Part shown: positions 14,837 to 19,257 of the stretch, piece by piece
Numbering within the stretch: position 1 is the stretch's first letter
Layout of the letters: each line of letters starts with the position of its first letter
Assembly: GCA_016844485.1 (NCBI GenBank)
Contig: JAENIZ010000045.1
Span: 1-19,257 of the forward strand
Direction of reading: 5' to 3'
DNA from: Gammaproteobacteria bacterium
GTDB taxonomy: Bacteria > Pseudomonadota > Gammaproteobacteria > Eutrophobiales > Eutrophobiaceae
DNA: 19,257 bases
Translations under genes and position numbers: made by a program
Notes under the pieces: generated by a model
What the model saw: only the letters and a program-made list of their open reading frames with translations
Databases searched by the model: none
What the model was told of the DNA's origin: nothing

Positions 14837-16888
14837 ATGGCCGCTTACACGACAGAAGATATCCGTAATATTGCCCTGATAGGTCACGGCGGGGCGGGTA
14901 AGACTACCCTGGCCGAGGCGTTGTTGCATAAGGCAGGCGCCATCAAAACTATGGGGACTGTTGAAAGGGGCACCACGGTCTGTGATTTCGATCCCCAGGA
15001 AAAGACACATCAGCATTCACTCGAATCCGCTGTCGCCAGCGTGGATTATCACAGCGGTCATATCAATCTGATTGATACCCCGGGTTATCCTGATTTTATC
15101 GGCCGCGCCCTGGCGGTATTGCCCGCTGTCGAGACCTGTGCAGTGGTGATCAACGCTGAAAACGGGATTGAAATGATTACCCGCAGGATGATGGAGGTAG
15201 CGCGGGACAGGGGACTGGATCGACTTGTTATCATTAACAAAATTGATGTCGATAATATCGATTTGCCTGGACTACTGGCCCAGGTCAGGGAGACATTCGG
15301 TAATGAATGTTTGCCACTGAATCTCCCTGCGAATAAGGGCAGCACGGTGGTTGACTGTTTTTTCCAGCCCAAAGGCGGTGCCACTGATTTTTCATCAATT
15401 GATGAGGCCCACACCCAGATTATCGATCAGGTCGTTGAACTGGATGAAAAATTGATGGAAATCTATCTGGAACAGGGCGAGGAAATCAGCCCCGAGCAAC
15501 TACATGATCCTTTTGAAAAGGCCCTGCGTGAAGGTCACCTGATCCCGGTTTGTTTCGTATCAGCCAAAACAGGTGCAGGCATTGCTGAATTGCTGGAGAT
15601 ATTTGCCCGGCTGATGCCGAATCCAAAGGAAGGTAATCCGCCGCAATTCCTCAAGGGAGAAGGGGACACTGCTGAGCACATCGAGATTGCCCCTGATCCT
15701 GACAGGCATGCCCTCGCACATGTGTTCAAGATCAGCATCGACCCGTTTGTCGGCAAGCTGGCTACGTTCCGTATACACCAGGGTATAGTGACCAAAGACA
15801 GTCAATTATTCATCGGTGACGGCCGCAAGCCGTTCAAGGTAGGCCATCTGTTCAAATTGCAGGGTAAGGATCACGTTGAAATAAATACCGGGTTTCCTGG
15901 AGATATCTGCGCGGTTGCGAAGGTAGATGAAATCCATTTTAATGCCGTGTTACATGATTCGCATGAAGACGATCATCTTCATTTGCGGTCTATTAATTTT
16001 CCCGCGCCGATGTTCGGTCTGGCGATTGAAGTCAAGAGCCGTGGTGACGAACAGAAAATCTCGGATGCCTTGCATAAACTCCAGGCGGAGGATCCAAGCT
16101 TTGCTGTCGAACATATTGCCAGTCTGAATGAAACAGTCATCCGGGGCCTGGGCGAATTGCATTTGCGCGTCATGCTGGAGAAGCTCAAGGATCGGTACAA
16201 CGTCGAGGTAGGGACTCATCCACCCAAGATTGCCTATAGGGAAACGATTACCGCCAAGGCTGAAGGACATCATCGGCATAAAAAGCAAACGGGAGGCGCA
16301 GGTCAGTTTGGTGAAGTCTACCTGCGTATCGAACCCTTGGCGCGAGGTGGTGGAAATGAATTTGTCGATGATGTTGCTGGCGGGGTGATCCCAAGACAAT
16401 TTATTCCGGCTGTGGAAAAAGGTGTTCAGCAGGCGTTGAATGGAGGTGTGATTGCAGGATATCCGCTGCAGGACATCCGCGTCAGTGTATACGATGGCAA
16501 ATACCATACAGTGGATTCAAAGGAGGTCGCCTTTGTCTCCGCCGGCAAGAAGGCGGTGATTGATGCGATTAAAAAGGCACGTCCGGTAGTTCTTGAGCCG
16601 ATTGTTGATATTTCCATTACGACACCCAATGCAAACATGGGTGATATTACGGCTGATTTGTCTGTCAAGCGGGGCAGGATTACCAATACCTCTTCCACAT
16701 CGGGTGGTATGACCGTCATTAGTGGCCAGGTGCCATTGAGTGAATTGGATAGTTATCAGTCCAAACTGAAGTCGATTACCGGAGGCGCCGGATCATATTC
16801 GATTACCTTCAGTCATTATGATCCCGTACCCCCACGGACGCAGCAGGAATTAATGACCAAATACAAACCCATAGAGGAGGGTGATTGA
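14837..16888 (+). CDS. Elongation factor G-like GTPase (EF-G2/FusA2 type)
   Basis: A 683-residue translational GTPase with the EF-G domain order: G domain (1 to about 270), domain II (about 290-370), III (about 380-455), IV (about 460-580) and V (about 580-670). GTPase motifs are GHGGAGKTT (16-24), RGTTVCDFDPQEK as switch I, DTPGYPDF (80-87), INKID and SAK. The switch II residue that is catalytic His in canonical EF-G is Tyr here (Y84), as in the EF-G-like paralogue group, and the P-loop is GHGG rather than AHID. The C-terminal block RGRITNTSSTSGGMTVISGQVPLSELDSYQSKLKSITGG is EF-G-like. The ATG at 14837 has GAGGGGG just upstream and gives the usual MAAYTTEDIRNIALIGHGG start; the ATG at 14825 lacks such a site. 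Its role in translation is unclear; it is not the main fusA, which normally lies with rpsL-rpsG. Confidence 0.92.
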   Translation: MAAYTTEDIRNIALIGHGGAGKTTLAEALLHKAGAIKTMGTVERGTTVCDFDPQEKTHQHSLESAVASVDYHSGHINLIDTPGYPDFIGRALAVLPAVETCAVVINAENGIEMITRRMMEVARDRGLDRLVIINKIDVDNIDLPGLLAQVRETFGNECLPLNLPANKGSTVVDCFFQPKGGATDFSSIDEAHTQIIDQVVELDEKLMEIYLEQGEEISPEQLHDPFEKALREGHLIPVCFVSAKTGAGIAELLEIFARLMPNPKEGNPPQFLKGEGDTAEHIEIAPDPDRHALAHVFKISIDPFVGKLATFRIHQGIVTKDSQLFIGDGRKPFKVGHLFKLQGKDHVEINTGFPGDICAVAKVDEIHFNAVLHDSHEDDHLHLRSINFPAPMFGLAIEVKSRGDEQKISDALHKLQAEDPSFAVEHIASLNETVIRGLGELHLRVMLEKLKDRYNVEVGTHPPKIAYRETITAKAEGHHRHKKQTGGAGQFGEVYLRIEPLARGGGNEFVDDVAGGVIPRQFIPAVEKGVQQALNGGVIAGYPLQDIRVSVYDGKYHTVDSKEVAFVSAGKKAVIDAIKKARPVVLEPIVDISITTPNANMGDITADLSVKRGRITNTSSTSGGMTVISGQVPLSELDSYQSKLKSITGGAGSYSITFSHYDPVPPRTQQELMTKYKPIEEGD

Positions 16889-17076
16889 TATCCAGGAAAG
16901 CGGTGGTGAGGAAATAACTGTTTCCGTAAACCGTTCGTGGTGCGTCATAATTTAATTTCGAAATGTTATATAGATAGAAATATATAGTACTTTTCTGTAT
17001 AAGAAATACCTGCTATCTTTTCCGCCTTTTTCGAATCCGGAACCAGTAGAATCAATAGGTAACAGATAAATTGACG

Positions 17077-19257
17077 ATGAAAACCTGGAAAGAACAACTG
17101 GCTAACAAAATGCCCGCAACGATTGCGCGCGATATCGATATCTTTGAATCGCAGGTGCAACTGAAACGTCAGGGCAAGGTTGAGGACAAATTGTTCGCAG
17201 AAACCCGGCTGCGTCGTGGTATCTACGGTCAACGCTATGACAACGGACAACGCCATGATGGTGTCGAACAACGGACACTCTCATACCCCTCAGCAGGACT
17301 GACCAAAGGTACGGAGACCATGTGGGATGCACCAGGCATGCAACGCATCAAGATTCCTTTTGGAGGATTAAACCCGGAACAGATGGATGTACTTGCTGAT
17401 ATCGCGGAGGAATACTCCGATGGAATTTGCCATATCACGACCCGCCAGGACATTCAGCTGCATTATGTTCATATCGACGATACACCGGATATGATGCGGC
17501 GGCTTGCTGCCGTGGGCATTACAACCCGAGAGGCATGCGGGAATTCGGTGCGCAATGTGACGGCATGCCCGATTGCCGGCGTGTGCCATGAGGAAACTTT
17601 TGATGTCACACCCTATGCCGGGGCTTGTGCGCGCTTCCTGTTAGGCCATCCGGATGTGCAGGATTTCGGGCGCAAGTTCAAGGTTGCGTTTTCCGGTTGT
17701 AAACATAATGCCTGCGGATTAACAACCATGCATGACCTGGGTTTTATCGCCAGGGTAAAAAAAATTAATGGTGAAGAAAAACGTGGTTTTGAAATGTATG
17801 TCGGCGGTGGCCTCGGCGCGGTTCCTTATGAGGCCAAGCTGTTTGATGAATTCGTGCCGGAAGGAGAGATACTGCCCCTGGCACAGGCTATTTCCAGGAT
17901 TTTTTCCAAACTTGGTGAAAAAAGAAATCGCGGGCGGGCGCGTATCAAGTTTCTCATTGATAAACTTGGTATTGAACAATTCCGGGACATGGTCCTGGAG
18001 GAACGCAAGGTTTTGCCACATGATGATGCCTGGACTGCATATGTAAAAGAACTGCCTGCCTATGGTGAGACTCCGTTAAGACCGGCCAAAGCGCTGACGA
18101 ATGCTGTCATAGGAAACGGATTTGATATCTGGCGCAAAACCAATGTTTATCCCCAGAAACAAACCGGCTATGCCGTCGCTACTGTCACCTTACCCATGGG
18201 TGATATCACGTCCTGGCAAATGCGCCAGTTGGCCGACATCGCTAGGCGTTTTGTCGGGGATAATGTGCGTACGACTGTTGAACAAAATATTGTTTTACGC
18301 TGGGTGAGTGAAGCGGATCTGCCGGCCTTGTATGAAAAATTACAGCATATTGGATTGGGTCAAGCCGGTGCGGGCACCATCGTAGATGTAACAGCGTGCC
18401 CAGGCACAGATACATGCAAATTAGGTATCGCCTCGTCCCGAGGACTCGCAAGCGAGTTGCGGGAAAGACTTGGCGCCAAATTCCTGAATCTCGATGCAGC
18501 AATCCAGGGACTGCATATCAAGATCAGTGGCTGTTTTAATTCCTGTAGCCAGCATCATCTTGCCGATCTTGGATTCTATGGTGTCAGCCGTAAAGTAGGT
18601 GGGACGACTGTACCGCATTTCAGGGTCGTGCTGGGTGGCCAGTGGGCAAACAATGCGGGTTCGTACGGTTTGACCATAGGCGCAATTCCATCCAAGCGGG
18701 TACCGGATTTTATCGATCAAATTACGAAAAAATATCTGGAAGAACGAAACAATTCAGAGCGCTTTCAGGATTACATCCAGCGCGTGGGTAAAAAGGAACT
18801 GAAAACACTTGTGGACAAGCTGGCGCCGGTTCCCCCTTATGAACTTGATCGAAGCTATTATTCAGACTGGCGGGATCCGCGTGAATTTACTGTGAGTGAT
18901 ATTGGCACCGGCGAGTGTGCTGGAGAAGTTGTATCGATGATAGATTTCGATCTCCAGGCCGCGGAACGGGAATATTTTGAGGCGCAGTTACATTTTGATA
19001 AGGGCGATTATCAGAAGGCTGATGAAATTGCCTACAAGGCGATGATACAAGCCGCGAAGGGCCTTGTCCGGACCAAATTCCGGGATATCAAGGACGATCC
19101 AGATCAGATTATTCAGGAATTCAGGACCCGTTTTTTTGACACCGGTATTTTCCAGAATAAATATGCCGGCGGGACATTTGCCCAGCATTTATTCAGGCGC
19201 CATGAAGACAGGGAACGTAAATTTACCAGGGATAATGCCCGGCACCTTCTGGAAGAG
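17077..19257 (+). CDS. Siroheme nitrite/sulfite reductase, C-terminus outside the window
   Basis: At least 727 residues, open to the right edge. It reduces sulfite or nitrite by six electrons using siroheme coupled to a 4Fe-4S cluster. Two half-repeats are seen, each with a ferredoxin-like NiR/SiR domain (HITTRQDIQLHYV near 119-131) and a hemoprotein domain. The second half carries the complete cluster motif C441-x5-C447 (ACPGTDTC) and C486-x3-C490 (SGCFNSC). The first half also keeps cysteines: C164-x5-C170 (ACPIAGVC) and C208-x4-C213 (GCKHNAC). After about residue 625, ECAGEVVSMIDFDLQAAEREYFEA leads into a helical region (HFDKGDYQKADEIAYKAMIQAAKGL, RFFDTGIF) resembling a HEPN-like domain found in long members of this family. 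The start ATG has only a weak ribosome site. The 188-bp upstream gap shows no clear promoter. Assimilatory sulfite reduction is more likely than nitrite reduction, but the substrate is not certain. Confidence 0.9.
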   Translation, partial: MKTWKEQLANKMPATIARDIDIFESQVQLKRQGKVEDKLFAETRLRRGIYGQRYDNGQRHDGVEQRTLSYPSAGLTKGTETMWDAPGMQRIKIPFGGLNPEQMDVLADIAEEYSDGICHITTRQDIQLHYVHIDDTPDMMRRLAAVGITTREACGNSVRNVTACPIAGVCHEETFDVTPYAGACARFLLGHPDVQDFGRKFKVAFSGCKHNACGLTTMHDLGFIARVKKINGEEKRGFEMYVGGGLGAVPYEAKLFDEFVPEGEILPLAQAISRIFSKLGEKRNRGRARIKFLIDKLGIEQFRDMVLEERKVLPHDDAWTAYVKELPAYGETPLRPAKALTNAVIGNGFDIWRKTNVYPQKQTGYAVATVTLPMGDITSWQMRQLADIARRFVGDNVRTTVEQNIVLRWVSEADLPALYEKLQHIGLGQAGAGTIVDVTACPGTDTCKLGIASSRGLASELRERLGAKFLNLDAAIQGLHIKISGCFNSCSQHHLADLGFYGVSRKVGGTTVPHFRVVLGGQWANNAGSYGLTIGAIPSKRVPDFIDQITKKYLEERNNSERFQDYIQRVGKKELKTLVDKLAPVPPYELDRSYYSDWRDPREFTVSDIGTGECAGEVVSMIDFDLQAAEREYFEAQLHFDKGDYQKADEIAYKAMIQAAKGLVRTKFRDIKDDPDQIIQEFRTRFFDTGIFQNKYAGGTFAQHLFRRHEDRERKFTRDNARHLLEE

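Noticed and set aside
16920..16929. GTTTCCGTAA shared with 4967-4976 as a possible common operator
   Set aside because: Only ten bases match, the palindrome present at the first site is not preserved at the second, and chance is enough to explain it.

Overview
The window looks like a chromosomal segment of a gamma- or betaproteobacterium with moderate GC content (mid-40s percent, judged by eye). The evidence is a proteobacterial rplM-rpsI pair, a ubiquinone hydroxylase of the Coq7 type, ZapE, RmuC, an Slp lipoprotein, a DegQ-type protease and sigma32-like and FNR-like control sites. A CbbY-type phosphatase and a siroheme sulfite/nitrite reductase would fit an autotrophic or sulfur-assimilating lifestyle, but this is inference. 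No phage, integrase, transposase gene or CRISPR array is visible.

Layout. Positions 1-3455 (minus strand) hold a three-gene cluster: split class II (B12-dependent) ribonucleotide reductase nrdJa-nrdJb, then a radical SAM protein cut off by the window edge. A perfect FNR-type palindrome lies about 100 bp upstream of nrdJa. From 3761 to 3970 there is a run of four palindromes and a terminator. Next come tRNA-Gln(CUG), rpsI and rplM on the minus strand; the tRNA starts 18 bp after the rpsI stop, so it probably ends the ribosomal protein operon. On the plus strand follow coq7, about 500 bp of structured repeat DNA, a small heat-shock protein gene behind a textbook sigma32 promoter, a DegQ-type protease and an Slp lipoprotein. 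cbbY is on the minus strand. A 175-bp MITE-like element then precedes rmuC and a PA0069-type radical SAM gene. A YugP-type membrane metallopeptidase is on the minus strand. Then come a broken zapE, an EF-G-like GTPase and a siroheme reductase running off the right edge.

How it fits together. Most genes are housekeeping or envelope and protein quality control: deoxynucleotide supply without oxygen, ribosome synthesis, quinone synthesis, chaperone and periplasmic protease. The unusual material lies in the intergenic DNA. At least two sites, about 4 kb apart, carry related hairpin units whose stems differ by compensatory base changes, one of them inside an element with 40-bp terminal inverted repeats flanked by TA. 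Two genes have reading-frame problems: zapE lacks a conserved C-terminal segment and changes frame there, and the radical SAM gene at the left edge has no standard start codon in its own frame. I see no obvious new defence system or metabolic pathway; the structured repeat family is the best candidate for something undescribed.
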